DNA of 64,000 nucleotides from Rickettsiales bacterium (GCA_024304995.1 JAMWZD010000001.1:449472-513471), one strand, 5' to 3'; positions 46,555 to 56,420 are shown, counted from the stretch's first letter. Numbers and translations are program-made. The notes: generated by a model not told the origin, from the letters alone.

Positions 46555-48069
46555 ATGGAATTTCATTATACGGACTCACATGACCTAAAAGCGACATTAG
46601 CGGATTATTCTGGTTGCGCGGTGGCATTGCTGGTGTCAACCGACAAACATCTGAGCGATGCAGGAGTTTCATTGGATAAGGAAAGCGGGCGGCTTATCAG
46701 CAAAGCGCTGAACTGCAAAAACTTCAAAGGCAAAGCAGGGCAGACATTATATATCACTGCACCTGATAATGTTTCAGCGCAAAGCTACATTATTGTTGGT
46801 GTGGGTGATGCGAAGGATATGAACGCGCTGACTTATGAGCAGGCGGCAGGGGAAGCAACCAAGCTGGTCAATAAGCATAATCTTGGCTCTTTGGTGGTTG
46901 TGATGGACAAGATCCATGCAGAAGAACTGGGAACAGGCGAAGCGGAAGCCCACGCGGCACTTGGTGTTAAGCTGGCATCTTACCGTTTTGACAAATATTT
47001 CACGAAAAAGAAAGATGAAGAAAAACCTTCCCTTAAAAAGGTGGCGATTGCAGGACATCATGAAGGTGCAAAAGCATATCACGCCCGTCTGGATGCATTG
47101 GCAGAAGGCATTATCACCACAAGAAATCTGGTGAGTGAGCCAGCAAATGTACTGCATCCTGAATCCTATGCAGAAATCTGTCAGGGTCTGGCGAAATATG
47201 GGATTGATGTGGAAGTGCTGGGCGAAAAACGCATGGCGAAGCTGGGCATGGGAGCATTACTTGGCGTAGGGCAAGGCTCTGAGCGTGAATCTCAACTGGT
47301 GATCATGCGTTATAATGGGGCGGATGACAAAAAAGCGCAGCCTGTGGCTTTTGTTGGCAAAGGAGTAACCTTTGATACAGGCGGTATCAGCATTAAACCT
47401 GCAAAAGGCATGGAAGACATGAAATGGGATATGGGTGGCTCTGCCACTGTGGTTGGTCTCATGAAAACACTGGCAAAACGCAAAGCAAAAGTGAACGCAG
47501 TCGGCGTGATTGGTTTGGTGGAAAACATGCCAGATGGAAATGCACAGCGCCCTGGTGATGTGGTCACTTCTTATTCAGGTCAGACGATTGAAGTGCTGAA
47601 CACGGATGCTGAGGGGCGTCTGGTACTGGCAGATGCGCTATGGTATTGTCAGGAACAGTTCAATCCCAAATTCATGGTTGATCTGGCAACCTTAACAGGC
47701 GCGATCATTGTGTCGCTCGGCTCAAAATATGCGGGATTATTCTCAAATAATGATGAACTTGCAGAGCGCATCGCAGGACTGGGAAAAGAAACAGGTGATG
47801 AAACATGGCGTTTGCCGATGGGTGAATATTACGACAAGCAGATTGATTCCGATATTGCAGATATGCAAAATATTGGCGCAGACCGTGAAGCAGGAAGCAT
47901 CACAGCAGCGCAATTCCTGCAACGGTTCGTTAATGATGTGCCGTGGGTGCATCTTGACATTGCTGGCACAGCGTGGCGCAGCAAAACGAATGCTGTTACA
48001 CCAACAGGTGCAACGGGCTATGGTGTGCGTCTGCTCGACAGGCTTGTTGAAAAATATTACGAGGCGTAA
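46555..48069 (+). CDS. pepA: Leucyl aminopeptidase (M17 family)
   Basis: A 504-residue cytoplasmic metallo-aminopeptidase that removes N-terminal residues from peptides. The C-terminal catalytic domain has the metal ligands in VGKGVTFDTGGISIKP, MKWDMGGSATVVGLMK and NTDAEGRLVLADAL. AAGGA lies 7 nt before the ATG. ilvN follows after 5 nt, so they are cotranscribed. Confidence 0.97.
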   Translation: MEFHYTDSHDLKATLADYSGCAVALLVSTDKHLSDAGVSLDKESGRLISKALNCKNFKGKAGQTLYITAPDNVSAQSYIIVGVGDAKDMNALTYEQAAGEATKLVNKHNLGSLVVVMDKIHAEELGTGEAEAHAALGVKLASYRFDKYFTKKKDEEKPSLKKVAIAGHHEGAKAYHARLDALAEGIITTRNLVSEPANVLHPESYAEICQGLAKYGIDVEVLGEKRMAKLGMGALLGVGQGSERESQLVIMRYNGADDKKAQPVAFVGKGVTFDTGGISIKPAKGMEDMKWDMGGSATVVGLMKTLAKRKAKVNAVGVIGLVENMPDGNAQRPGDVVTSYSGQTIEVLNTDAEGRLVLADALWYCQEQFNPKFMVDLATLTGAIIVSLGSKYAGLFSNNDELAERIAGLGKETGDETWRLPMGEYYDKQIDSDIADMQNIGADREAGSITAAQFLQRFVNDVPWVHLDIAGTAWRSKTNAVTPTGATGYGVRLLDRLVEKYYEA

Positions 48070-48074
48070 ATAGA

Positions 48075-48611
48075 ATGCCAGATATCGTTTATGATATTCC
48101 TGAAAGACGCGACGAGCGCAACGAACATACATTAGCCGTATTGGTGGATAATGAATTTGGTGTGCTGGGTCGCGTCGTTGGGCTGTTTTCCTCACGGGGT
48201 TATAACATCGTCAGCCTGACCGTTGCAGAAGTGGATGAAGATGCCTCCCTTTCCCGCATTACCATCGTCACTGTGGGAACAGAACAGGTTGTGCAGCAAA
48301 TCAAAGCATTGCTGGAACGTATGGTTCCCGTTCACAAGGTGCATGACCTCACCATTGAAGGGCCTTACGTGCAGCGTGAGCTTGCATTGGTGAAAGTGGA
48401 AGGCGCAGGTGAAAAACGCATGGAAGCGATGCGAATTGCGGATATTTTCCGCGCTTCCCCTGTGGATGCCACAACAGAAAGTTTTGTATTTGAGATCACA
48501 GGCAAACCATCAAAAATAAACACCTTCATTTCACTAATGCGCCCACTTGGCATGGTGGAAGTGGCGCGCACAGGCGCTGCTGCCATGTCCCGCGGGCATG
48601 AAGCGTTTTAG
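48075..48611 (+). CDS. ilvN: Acetolactate synthase small (regulatory) subunit
   Basis: A 178-residue regulatory subunit for branched-chain amino acid synthesis; it stimulates the catalytic subunit and mediates valine feedback. The N-terminal ACT domain is HTLAVLVDNEFGVLGRVVGL with FSSRGYNIVSLTVAEVDED; the C-terminal part (ELALVKVEG, EITGKPSKINTFISLMRP) matches the family. No ilvB or ilvC lies next to it; its partner gene here is pepA, which is unusual. Confidence 0.93.
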   Translation: MPDIVYDIPERRDERNEHTLAVLVDNEFGVLGRVVGLFSSRGYNIVSLTVAEVDEDASLSRITIVTVGTEQVVQQIKALLERMVPVHKVHDLTIEGPYVQRELALVKVEGAGEKRMEAMRIADIFRASPVDATTESFVFEITGKPSKINTFISLMRPLGMVEVARTGAAAMSRGHEAF

Positions 48612-48623
48612 AATATTCTGATT

Positions 48624-49445
48624 TTAAGGAATTCGGAAGTGAGGTGCGCAGGAACGATCTAGCTCATTATCTAACTCATATACATGCACATTCGCGCTAG
48701 GCGTATCTGTGCAATTTGCATGTGCCGAATCACTCGCTTCGCTATATACTACCATGATACCTGTGTTTGGTTCTCCATCATCAATTTTCTTATCCATCTC
48801 ATAAGTAACACGCGAAGAAAGCGCAGGAGCATCTGCAAAGCCAAAGGTTTTATGATCTGATCCTAATGTTACAAAATGGTTCTGTGACATACTGGTTGTA
48901 TAATGGTGATATTTCTGACCATTTATATCTGTATTAAAATGATAATTTATACTGAAACCGATGGTCTTATCATATTCAGGGCCTGGCACATTCTCGCCAG
49001 GGGTACTATGATCCCACTCTGCTCCAGTGCCATCAGATCGTGTTCCACTGAATTTTCCTTTTATAAAACCTGCATTTGAAAGATGCTGCCACGCACGGTA
49101 ACGCTCAAAGCCCGCTGAACCACCATCTTCATCAATAAACCCATCTCCGTTGCCGTTGCAGGTTGCCTGCGTGTTGCTGGCATCGTTAGGGCAACTTCCG
49201 CTTTGCGCACCCCAGATATCCTGTGCGTTATACAAATCCCCTGGCAGCCCACCATAAACATCTTCAAATTGTTTTACTGCCTGCACATAAGATTGCCCAT
49301 CGGTCATAAGACTGCGAATGCGGGAATTTTCAATCAGGTTTTTACCAGTCAGAATCCCCCCTGCCATCAACCCTAATATCACCAATACTACGGCAAGCTC
49401 AACAAGTGTAAATCCAGAATATTTAACTTTTTTGTCTATCATCAT
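48624..49445 (-). CDS. Prepilin-like protein 2
   Basis: A 273-residue protein with a prepilin signal ([20 protein letters not shown]; Glu at +5). The globular domain carries LPGDLYNAQDIWG, CNGNGDGFIDEDGG, AWQHLSNAGFIKGKFSG and KKIDDGEPNTG, the blocks found in prepilin-like protein 1 (18954) and 3 (49448). The Asp/Asn-rich CNGNGD segment could bind a cation. It starts 2 nt after the stop of the upstream prepilin gene and is convergent with ilvN. Confidence 0.9.
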   Translation of the reverse strand: MMIDKKVKYSGFTLVELAVVLVILGLMAGGILTGKNLIENSRIRSLMTDGQSYVQAVKQFEDVYGGLPGDLYNAQDIWGAQSGSCPNDASNTQATCNGNGDGFIDEDGGSAGFERYRAWQHLSNAGFIKGKFSGTRSDGTGAEWDHSTPGENVPGPEYDKTIGFSINYHFNTDINGQKYHHYTTSMSQNHFVTLGSDHKTFGFADAPALSSRVTYEMDKKIDDGEPNTGIMVVYSEASDSAHANCTDTPSANVHVYELDNELDRSCAPHFRIP

Positions 49446-49447
49446 AT

Positions 49448-50359
49448 TTAATATCCTGTAATAAATATAGGCACACAGCCATTGCGCTGACCACTAACCA
49501 AAGCGGTATTATCTACATCTTTTCTATATAAAACATCAGCTCCAGAAGTAGTTGTACAATTGCCCTGACTACTATTTCTCATTACAACAATTTTTCCTTT
49601 ATTGGGGATGCCGTCATCCAGCTTCTGATCTATCTGATATGCTTCTTTTGGCTTTAATACGCTTCGATATGGCTCTTGAGTCGCTATGTTTGCTCCATAA
49701 TGTAAAATATGCCCATGTTTTACAGTGTCAAAATACTGGTTTGCACTACTTTCTTCCTGTAGTTCATTCTCAAAACGCATATAATAACCACCTGGTTCCA
49801 CTGGCCCTTCTGGTACGTTATACCCTACAGTAGCAGAACTTCTATTACCCGCATTCGCAGCGTTTCTTGCACCTGCCAGCTTTTGTTTCATCATGCCTGC
49901 ATTATGTAAATGCTCCCACATACGCAGACTTTCTGCAATTTCCTGAGCGTAGAGATTTGTTAAACCACCAGATGAATCTAAATGATGCGAATTATAATAT
50001 CCTATAGTAGAATTACCATTTCCATTACAGGTTGCTGTTGGTGGGTCATCACGCATTGCTGTTTGAAATTCTGTTGCCGTACATCCATTCGTATAAGACC
50101 CATCTGCTGCACTTCCCCAGATCTGCACGGCATTCGGCATGTCACCTGGTAACGCGCCATATTTGTCCCTGAATTTCTGTATTTTTGCGATATAGTCATA
50201 GGCCTGATTCGCCACTTCACGCAGATTGGATGCATGGATCATATCCTTGCCTACCATTAATCCGCCCAACATCACCGCAATCACTACTAACACAATAGCC
50301 AGCTCCACCAGAGTAAACCCTGATGCGCCATAAAATTGTTTTGTAGTTTTATTATTCAT
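49448..50359 (-). CDS. Prepilin-like protein 3
   Basis: A 303-residue protein with a prepilin signal ([20 protein letters not shown]; Glu at +5). The globular domain has [42 protein letters not shown] and [15 protein letters not shown], as in the other two. It starts an operon with prepilin-like protein 2 and is divergent from lon. No pilus or type II secretion machinery (ATPase, secretin, peptidase) lies nearby. Confidence 0.9.
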   Translation of the reverse strand: MNNKTTKQFYGASGFTLVELAIVLVVIAVMLGGLMVGKDMIHASNLREVANQAYDYIAKIQKFRDKYGALPGDMPNAVQIWGSAADGSYTNGCTATEFQTAMRDDPPTATCNGNGNSTIGYYNSHHLDSSGGLTNLYAQEIAESLRMWEHLHNAGMMKQKLAGARNAANAGNRSSATVGYNVPEGPVEPGGYYMRFENELQEESSANQYFDTVKHGHILHYGANIATQEPYRSVLKPKEAYQIDQKLDDGIPNKGKIVVMRNSSQGNCTTTSGADVLYRKDVDNTALVSGQRNGCVPIFITGY

Positions 50360-50369
50360 ATGCCTAGTA

Positions 50370-50398
50370 TTTACAAAAAGTGTTATTATATTGATAAT
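50370..50398 (+). promoter_or_regulatory. Candidate lon promoter
   Basis: TTTACA (50370-50375), a 17-nt spacer and GATAAT (50393-50398) look like a sigma-70 promoter. The -10 box covers the TTG that would otherwise open a longer lon frame at 50391, supporting the ATG at 50430. I see no heat-shock-type (CCCCAT-like) element. Confidence 0.5.
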
Positions 50399-50429
50399 AC
50401 TAACAGATAATTACCAAAATAGCGTAAAC

Positions 50430-52823
50430 ATGACTAAAACGACTCAAATCATCACTCCTTTGCTGCCACTCAGAGATATTGTTGTGTTCCCTGGGATGGT
50501 GGTCCCCTTGTTTGTAGGACGCGAAAAATCCGTTAAAGCGCTGGATAATGTGGTCGAGCATGATAATAATATTCTGCTTGTATCCCAAAAAGATGGCTCA
50601 GAAAATGACCCCACTTTGAATGATATATATGAAGTTGGCACGATTGCATCTGTCCTGCAATTGTTGCGCCTGCCTGATGGCACAGTGAAAGTGCTGGTGG
50701 AAGGCAAGCAACGCGCGAAGATAGTCGAGCGCATCTCTGAAGATGATTATTATCAGGTGACGGCTGAAGTGCTGGAAGAAAAGCATGTCAGCAATGAAGA
50801 ATCGGAAGCCCTGTTCCGCTCCGCCATCACCAATTTTGAAAATTATGTGAAGCTGAACAAGAAAATTCAACCTGAAACCATCAGTTCGATTGGGAAAATT
50901 GAAAAGCCAGGTGCTTTGGCAGATACGGTGGCTGCGCATATGCAGATTGATATTCCAGCTAAGCAGCAAATTCTGGAAATGCTGGATGTGTCTGAGCGGC
51001 TGGAACATATTTTCGCCTTGATGGAAAGCGAGATTTCCGTGCTGAACACCGAAAAGCGCATCCGCACTCGTGTGAAAAAACAGATGGAAAAAACGCAGCG
51101 TGAATATTACCTGAATGAGCAGATGAAGGCCATTCAGAAAGAGCTGGGTGAGATTGACGAAGGCAAGGATGAGATCAGTGAGATTGAATCCAAGCTGGAT
51201 GATGCCAAACTCAGCAAGGAAGCCCGCACCCGCGCAGATGCAGAGTTGAAAAAACTTAAAAATATGAGTTCCATGTCTGCTGAAGCGTCGGTTATCCGAA
51301 ATTATCTGGATTGGCTGGCAACTTTACCGTGGAAAAAGAACACGCGTGTGTCACGTGACATCATCAAAGCCGAACGAATATTAGATGAAGATCATTACGG
51401 CTTGGAAAAAGTCAAAGAGCGCATTATTGAATATCTCGCCGTGCAGCAACGCACCAGACAGGTGAAAGGTCCTATTTTGTGCCTTGTTGGCCCTCCAGGT
51501 GTGGGAAAAACCTCTCTTGCTCGCTCCATTGCACGTGCCACTAACCGAAATTATGTAAAAATTTCATTGGGTGGCGTGCGGGACGAAGCTGAAATTCGCG
51601 GGCATCGCCGTACCTATATTGGTTCCATGCCAGGCAAAATCATTCAATCCATGAAAAAAGCAGGTAGTTCGAACCCTTTGTTTTTGCTGGATGAAATGGA
51701 TAAATTAGGACAGGATTTCCGTGGCGACCCCGCTTCCGCCCTGCTGGAAGTGCTTGACCCTGAGCAAAATAATCAATTTAACGATCATTATCTTGAAATA
51801 GATTATGACTTGAGCAATGTCATGTTCATTGCCACTGCGAACAGCATGAATATGCCACGTCCATTGATGGACAGAATGGAAGTAATTCGCATTCCAGGGT
51901 ATACGGAAGAAGAAAAAATCCATATTGCCCGCAAATATATGATTTCCAAGAAAGCAAAAGATCATGGCTTGAAAGATAAAGAATGGTCGATAACGGATGA
52001 TGTATTGCGTGACATCATCCGTTATTATACGCGCGAAGCAGGGGTTCGTGGGCTGGAGCGCAATATTGCCGCATTAGCACGCAAAACCATCCGCAAATTG
52101 CTGACCTCTAAAGAGAAGAAAATCGAGATTACTTCTGAAAATCTGAAGGACTTTCTGGGCGTTCGCAAATTTTCTTATGGGTTGGCAGAGAAGGAAGACC
52201 TTGTCGGCATGACCACAGGACTCGCCTACACGGAAATGGGCGGCGATCTGCTGGTGATTGAATCCGTTACCGTGCCAGGCAAGAACAAGATTACATACAC
52301 AGGAAAACTGGGTGATGTGATGCAGGAATCGGTGCAGGCAGCCTATAGCTATATTCGCAGCCGTGCGCACTTGTTTGGCATTACGCGCGAAATGCTGCGC
52401 GATAAGGATATTCACGTGCACGTGCCAGAAGGCGCAACCCCGAAAGATGGCCCTTCTGCAGGCATTGCCATGTGTACGACGATTGTCTCCGTGCTAACAG
52501 GCATCCCCGTCAAACGCACCGTGGCGATGACAGGTGAAGTCACATTGCGTGGGCGCGTGCTTCCGATTGGTGGGTTGAAAGAGAAATTGCTGGCAGCCTT
52601 GCGCGGCGGCATTGAAACAGTGCTAATACCCGAAGAAAACGTTAAAGACCTCGAGGATATTCCACAAAACGTCAAAGACGGTTTGGAAATTATCCCCGTA
52701 TCCAACGTAGATGAAGTCCTAAACCACGCACTGGTTGAACCCATCATCCCCGTAGAATGGGAGCCAGAGCATGACATGGCAGTGACTGCGCAGGCAGATG
52801 GTGACGCGGTGGTGACGCATTAA
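50430..52823 (+). CDS. lon: ATP-dependent protease Lon
   Basis: A 797-residue quality-control protease. N-terminal LON domain ([20 protein letters not shown]), coiled helical region (about 190-290), AAA+ domain with Walker [12 protein letters not shown] near 353 and Walker B in [11 protein letters not shown], then the protease domain with the Ser of DGPSAGIAM near 675 and the Lys of [12 protein letters not shown] near 717. The ATG start is chosen because the frame's upstream TTG falls in the promoter -10 box. A palindromic repeat follows. Confidence 0.97.
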   Translation: MTKTTQIITPLLPLRDIVVFPGMVVPLFVGREKSVKALDNVVEHDNNILLVSQKDGSENDPTLNDIYEVGTIASVLQLLRLPDGTVKVLVEGKQRAKIVERISEDDYYQVTAEVLEEKHVSNEESEALFRSAITNFENYVKLNKKIQPETISSIGKIEKPGALADTVAAHMQIDIPAKQQILEMLDVSERLEHIFALMESEISVLNTEKRIRTRVKKQMEKTQREYYLNEQMKAIQKELGEIDEGKDEISEIESKLDDAKLSKEARTRADAELKKLKNMSSMSAEASVIRNYLDWLATLPWKKNTRVSRDIIKAERILDEDHYGLEKVKERIIEYLAVQQRTRQVKGPILCLVGPPGVGKTSLARSIARATNRNYVKISLGGVRDEAEIRGHRRTYIGSMPGKIIQSMKKAGSSNPLFLLDEMDKLGQDFRGDPASALLEVLDPEQNNQFNDHYLEIDYDLSNVMFIATANSMNMPRPLMDRMEVIRIPGYTEEEKIHIARKYMISKKAKDHGLKDKEWSITDDVLRDIIRYYTREAGVRGLERNIAALARKTIRKLLTSKEKKIEITSENLKDFLGVRKFSYGLAEKEDLVGMTTGLAYTEMGGDLLVIESVTVPGKNKITYTGKLGDVMQESVQAAYSYIRSRAHLFGITREMLRDKDIHVHVPEGATPKDGPSAGIAMCTTIVSVLTGIPVKRTVAMTGEVTLRGRVLPIGGLKEKLLAALRGGIETVLIPEENVKDLEDIPQNVKDGLEIIPVSNVDEVLNHALVEPIIPVEWEPEHDMAVTAQADGDAVVTH

Positions 52824-52834
52824 GCAATAATTTC

Positions 52835-52913
52835 GTCATACTGAGCGTAGCGAAGTATCCAGAGCAGTTTGGTTCTGACGGATAGATAGAGTCTTCGCTC
52901 CGTTCAGAATGAC
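52835..52913. repeat. Interspersed palindromic repeat, copy 4
   Basis: Begins GTCATACTGAGCGTAGCGAA and ends TTCGCTCCGTTCAGAATGAC; the interior differs from copies 2 and 3. It lies between the convergent lon and dnaA genes, 11 nt after the lon stop and 7 nt before the dnaA stop. Confidence 0.85.
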
Positions 52914-52920
52914 AAAGTCT

Positions 52921-54399
52921 CTAATGATGCATCCCGCGCTGGAAGCGTTCCAAATCTTCTTTTAGCTCATTGTCACCCTGCATCAACTCATTGACACGTT
53001 TCACCGCGTGCATTACCGTTGTGTGATCTTTCCCGCCAAATTTGCGCCCAATTTCAGGCAGGCTTTTGCTGGTGAGCTGTTTGGAAAGATACATCGCAAT
53101 CTGCCGCGGGCGCGCCACGGAAATGGAACGACGCGAAGAATGCATGTCAGAGACTTTGATATTATAATAATCCGCAACTTTCTTTTGAATATCTTCAATG
53201 GTAATGCGACGGTCACACGATCGCAGCAAATCCTGCAGCACATCCTGCGTGCTTTCAATGGTCACAGGGCGACCAATGAGTGATGCGTGAGCAATCACGC
53301 GGTTCAACGCGCCTTCAAGTTCACGCACATTGGTGGTGATGCGACGCGCCAGAAATTCCAGCACTTCATTCGGCACTAGATCCTCACCCATCTGCTCAAT
53401 TTTAGACTGCAAAATGCCGTGGCGAAGTTCATAGCTGGTGGTATGAATATCTGCCACCAACCCCCAGCCCAGACGCGATCGGATGCGTTCTTCCACACCC
53501 TCAAGGTCAGATGGGGAGCGATCCGCTGTAATTACTAGTTGCTTATTCTGATCCACCAGCGCATTGAACGTATGGAAAAATTCTTCCTGCGTGGAATCTT
53601 TGCCAGAAATAAACTGCACATCATCCACCATCAACACATCCACCGAGCGGAACTGTTCCTTAAACGCCATCGTGTTGTTAAAGCGCAGCGCTTTAATAAA
53701 CTGATACATGAATTTCTCAGCAGAAAGATAGATCACTTTGCGCTCAGGATGTGTGTGGCGGATATGCCATGCAATGGCGTGCATTAAATGCGTTTTTCCA
53801 AGACCCACGCCACCATACAGGAATAGCGGGTTTGCGCCTGAATGACATTCAGTTGATTCTGCCACGCGCTTTGCCGCTGCAAAAGCCAATTCATTAGGCT
53901 TGCCGACCACATAATTATCAAACGTGAAACGCGAGTCCAGCGCCGCGCTGACATCTTCCATAAATGCATCATCTGCATCTGATTTTGCTTCAGACGCTTT
54001 GCCTGTGAAGGAAAAACTGTTAGATGGTCTGGGTTGTGGTTTGGGCGGCTGATAGGTGCTGACGGGTTTTGGTACTGGCTGCGGTGCAGGTGCAGCAGAT
54101 ACTGGTTGCATCGCAGGTTCTGCTTTTGTTTCTGCTGCACGTACGATTAAATCAATCCCGTAAATCTGTGCATTATTATTGCGGAAGGTCTGCGTAATCG
54201 CATCACTATAATGATTAACGATCCACTCACGCATAAAACGCGTTGGCACAGACAGAATTGCCGCACCATTTTCCACGCCGCGAAATGTAATCGGTTTAAA
54301 CCAGCTTTTATAGACCGCGTCACCATGTTGCTGACGCAGTGATGCCCGCACCTGATCCCAAAGCTGCATGTCGGTTGCAGAGTCTGCGGCTTCCATCAT
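52921..54399 (-). CDS. dnaA: Chromosomal replication initiator DnaA
   Basis: A 492-residue protein. Domain I (LWDQVRASLRQQHGDAVYKS), a Pro/Gln-rich linker (about 100-145), AAA+ domain with FDNYVVGKPNELAFAAAKRV, Walker A GGVGLGKTHLM near 198, Walker B LMVDDVQF, and the C-terminal DNA-binding helix-turn-helix RPRQIAMYLSKQLT with GGKDHTTVMHAV. The ATG at 54399 overlaps the rhodanese stop by 4 nt (ATGA); an in-frame ATG 4 codons upstream lies inside the rhodanese gene. Confidence 0.97.
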   Translation of the reverse strand: MMEAADSATDMQLWDQVRASLRQQHGDAVYKSWFKPITFRGVENGAAILSVPTRFMREWIVNHYSDAITQTFRNNNAQIYGIDLIVRAAETKAEPAMQPVSAAPAPQPVPKPVSTYQPPKPQPRPSNSFSFTGKASEAKSDADDAFMEDVSAALDSRFTFDNYVVGKPNELAFAAAKRVAESTECHSGANPLFLYGGVGLGKTHLMHAIAWHIRHTHPERKVIYLSAEKFMYQFIKALRFNNTMAFKEQFRSVDVLMVDDVQFISGKDSTQEEFFHTFNALVDQNKQLVITADRSPSDLEGVEERIRSRLGWGLVADIHTTSYELRHGILQSKIEQMGEDLVPNEVLEFLARRITTNVRELEGALNRVIAHASLIGRPVTIESTQDVLQDLLRSCDRRITIEDIQKKVADYYNIKVSDMHSSRRSISVARPRQIAMYLSKQLTSKSLPEIGRKFGGKDHTTVMHAVKRVNELMQGDNELKEDLERFQRGMHH

Positions 54400-54896
54400 G
54401 ATTGCTTCCATGGCAACCCTTCTGCTTTCCAGCCATTAACAGTGCCGCGCTGGGAACGCTCATTTGGTTCCCCTTCAAAGCCTGCTACAATATTATAGCA
54501 ATGTTCATACCCTAAGGATGTCGCAGCTTCTGCTGCTTTGGCTGAACGCCCTCCGACCTTACATAGAAAGAAAACAGGCGTGCTTTTATCCGCTATCAGA
54601 CCAATGAGCTGTGCTTCAAATTGCTGGTTCTTTGCATAATCAGGATAAAGCATCCATGATAAAGGAATGAAAGATGCTCTAAATGTTTCAAGATTTGGGA
54701 TACCTACATAATTCCATTCTGCATCTGTGCGCACATCCACCAGAATGGACGGGTGCGAACGCATGAAAGCAGCAGCATCTGATGCTGTGACATCAGCATG
54801 ATAAGGCAATGCACCGCGCTGCGCGTCAGTCTGTTCTAAAGCAGCTATGGCATCTGCTGTAGATAACTGATCAAAATTTTGCTTGCGCGTTTCCAC
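54396..54896 (-). CDS. Rhodanese-like domain protein
   Basis: A 166-residue single-domain sulfurtransferase-like protein. The domain starts at VTASDAAAFMRS and has VDVRTDAEWNYVG; the active-site loop is CKVGGRSAKAAEA, with Cys near residue 110. GTG start with GGAG 9 nt upstream. It is translationally coupled to dnaA (4-nt overlap) and lies between dnaA and rpsT, where I would expect nothing or a direct rpsT-dnaA junction. Confidence 0.9.
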   Translation of the reverse strand: METRKQNFDQLSTADAIAALEQTDAQRGALPYHADVTASDAAAFMRSHPSILVDVRTDAEWNYVGIPNLETFRASFIPLSWMLYPDYAKNQQFEAQLIGLIADKSTPVFFLCKVGGRSAKAAEAATSLGYEHCYNIVAGFEGEPNERSQRGTVNGWKAEGLPWKQS

Positions 54897-54950
54897 CGCT
54901 CAAATCTCCATTGTTTAAAGCGTTATTTGTTCCTCTCACCCGCTCAGGGC

Positions 54951-54959
54951 TGTGGATAA
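54951..54959 (-). promoter_or_regulatory. DnaA box (perfect)
   Basis: TGTGGATAA on the plus strand is the exact complement of the TTATCCACA consensus. It lies in the 106-nt gap between rpsT and the rhodanese-dnaA pair and shares the 13-nt context TGTGGATAACATT with the box at 55338, suggesting control of dnaA by its own product. Confidence 0.7.
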
Positions 54960-55002
54960 CATTGTGTATGAATCTGCTAAATCGCAGATTGCGGGAAGCG
55001 TA

Positions 55003-55266
55003 TTATGCTACGGCTTTAACGCGAGCAGACAAACGGCTGATTTTGCGAGATGCCGTGTTCAGCTTGATAACACCCTTCGTCACACCGCGACGAATTTCTG
55101 GCTCAGCAGCTTTGAACGCTTCAGTTGCCAGCGCCTTGTCACCTGCTTCAACGGCAGACTCTACCTTCTTGATGAAGCTGCGAATGCGGCTGCGGCGAGC
55201 ACGATTTACTTCTGTGCGACGCTCAGTTTGACGGATACGTTTCTTTGATGATTTATGATTAGCCAT
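55003..55266 (-). CDS. rpsT: Ribosomal protein S20
   Basis: An 87-residue, very basic small-subunit ribosomal protein: [20 protein letters not shown], the helical [18 protein letters not shown] and the C-terminal [14 protein letters not shown]. It lies upstream of the dnaA unit with mutM behind it, a gene order frequent in alphaproteobacteria. Confidence 0.98.
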   Translation of the reverse strand: MANHKSSKKRIRQTERRTEVNRARRSRIRSFIKKVESAVEAGDKALATEAFKAAEPEIRRGVTKGVIKLNTASRKISRLSARVKAVA

Positions 55267-55529
55267 AATGTCATAATTCCTAAAATAATTTGTTCAAATT
55301 TAATGCAGATGATTCTGCACTCCACGGTTTCGGGCAATGTGGATAACATTTTATCATGTTCCGCATCGCAAGATTCTATGGCTATGCACAATAATCTATC
55401 CACAAGCCATTCGTCAAGAGAGAAGATGTATTTTATCCACATGTGGATTACTTTTTTATTACATTGTCTTTTAAGCGTTTTTTCATCCTCAGCCTTATAC
55501 ACACTCCCCAATTTTCAGTAACTTAAATG
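55267..55529. other. Intergenic DnaA-box cluster (candidate oriC or dnaA/rpsT control region)
   Basis: This 263-nt gap between mutM and rpsT holds a perfect DnaA box TGTGGATAA (55338-55346), CTATCCACA (55396-55404, one mismatch), and the back-to-back pair TTATCCACA (55433-55441, perfect) and TGTGGATTA (55442-55450, one mismatch). An AT-rich run follows (55448-55490, many T-tracts). Two GATTC sites (55311, 55372), the GANTC motif of CcrM methylation, are also present. The density suggests an origin or a strongly DnaA-regulated promoter. Confidence 0.6.
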
Positions 55530-56342
55530 CTAATCAGGCTGGCAGGAAGGGCAAAAAAAACTTGAACGCCCCGCCTGAACAATGCGTTCAACAGTCATAT
55601 TACAGGCGAAACAGGGTTTTTTCCCTCGACCATATACTTTGAAGTGATGCTGAAAATAGCCTGAAGAGCCAGAGGCAGTGGCATAATCCCGCAAGGTAGA
55701 CCCACCAGATTCTATCGCTTCGTTCAATACGTCCCGCATATGGCGTATAATATCTTCTGCCTGCGGCACACAATCACCCGCGGCACGCGCAGGGTGGATG
55801 TGGCAGCGCCATAACAGTTCGCATACATATATGTTGCCGAGCCCCGTAATAATGCGTTGATCCAGCAATACATTTTTAATTGGCGCTTTTTTGTCTTTCA
55901 GCTTTTCAGCCAGATATTCTGCATTACAGTGATTGGAAAGCGGTTCAGCACCCAGTGCAGCAATCATCGGGTGCGCTTCCCAGCCCTGCTCCGCTTCAAT
56001 GAAAAAGCCAAAGCGGCGCGGATCGTGATAAACCATCTCTTTTCCGTTTGAAAGCTGCCAGACCAGATGTTCATGTTTGCGCACCTGCTGCGGGTCTCGC
56101 ACGATAAAACTGCCTGACATGCCCAGATGCGCAATAAATTTCAGCGATCCAATGTCTAGCAGTATATATTTTCCGCGACGCGAAATAGCATTTAGTGGCA
56201 AGCCCGCAATGCGCTCGCTCAAATGTTTAGGCAAAGCAAAGCGAATATCGTCACGATATTGCACGGCGGCGTCGATTACCGCCCCCTGCGCATATTCGCG
56301 CAGACCTCGGCACACTGTCTCAACTTCAGGTAATTCTGGCAT
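55530..56342 (-). CDS. mutM: Formamidopyrimidine-DNA glycosylase
   Basis: A 270-residue repair enzyme for oxidised purines. The start must give PELPEVETV because Pro2 is the catalytic nucleophile after Met removal, so I take the ATG at 56342; the frame runs 12 codons further upstream. GLGNIYVCELLWRCHIHP and the C-terminal zinc finger (CFAC...CPSC) are family features. It is divergent from ugd. Confidence 0.97.
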   Translation of the reverse strand: MPELPEVETVCRGLREYAQGAVIDAAVQYRDDIRFALPKHLSERIAGLPLNAISRRGKYILLDIGSLKFIAHLGMSGSFIVRDPQQVRKHEHLVWQLSNGKEMVYHDPRRFGFFIEAEQGWEAHPMIAALGAEPLSNHCNAEYLAEKLKDKKAPIKNVLLDQRIITGLGNIYVCELLWRCHIHPARAAGDCVPQAEDIIRHMRDVLNEAIESGGSTLRDYATASGSSGYFQHHFKVYGRGKKPCFACNMTVERIVQAGRSSFFCPSCQPD

Positions 56343-56391
56343 AAAGAATAGACTAGTGAGCATTTTTTCTCTATGCAATCTGAATTAATGC

Positions 56392-56420
56392 TTGATATTT
56401 CGTTAATTAAATATTAATAA
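56392..56420 (+). promoter_or_regulatory. Candidate ugd promoter
   Basis: TTGATA (56392-56397), a 17-nt spacer and TAATAA (56415-56420) form a good sigma-70 promoter; the ugd ATG is at 56449 with GGAG about 10 nt upstream. Confidence 0.55.
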
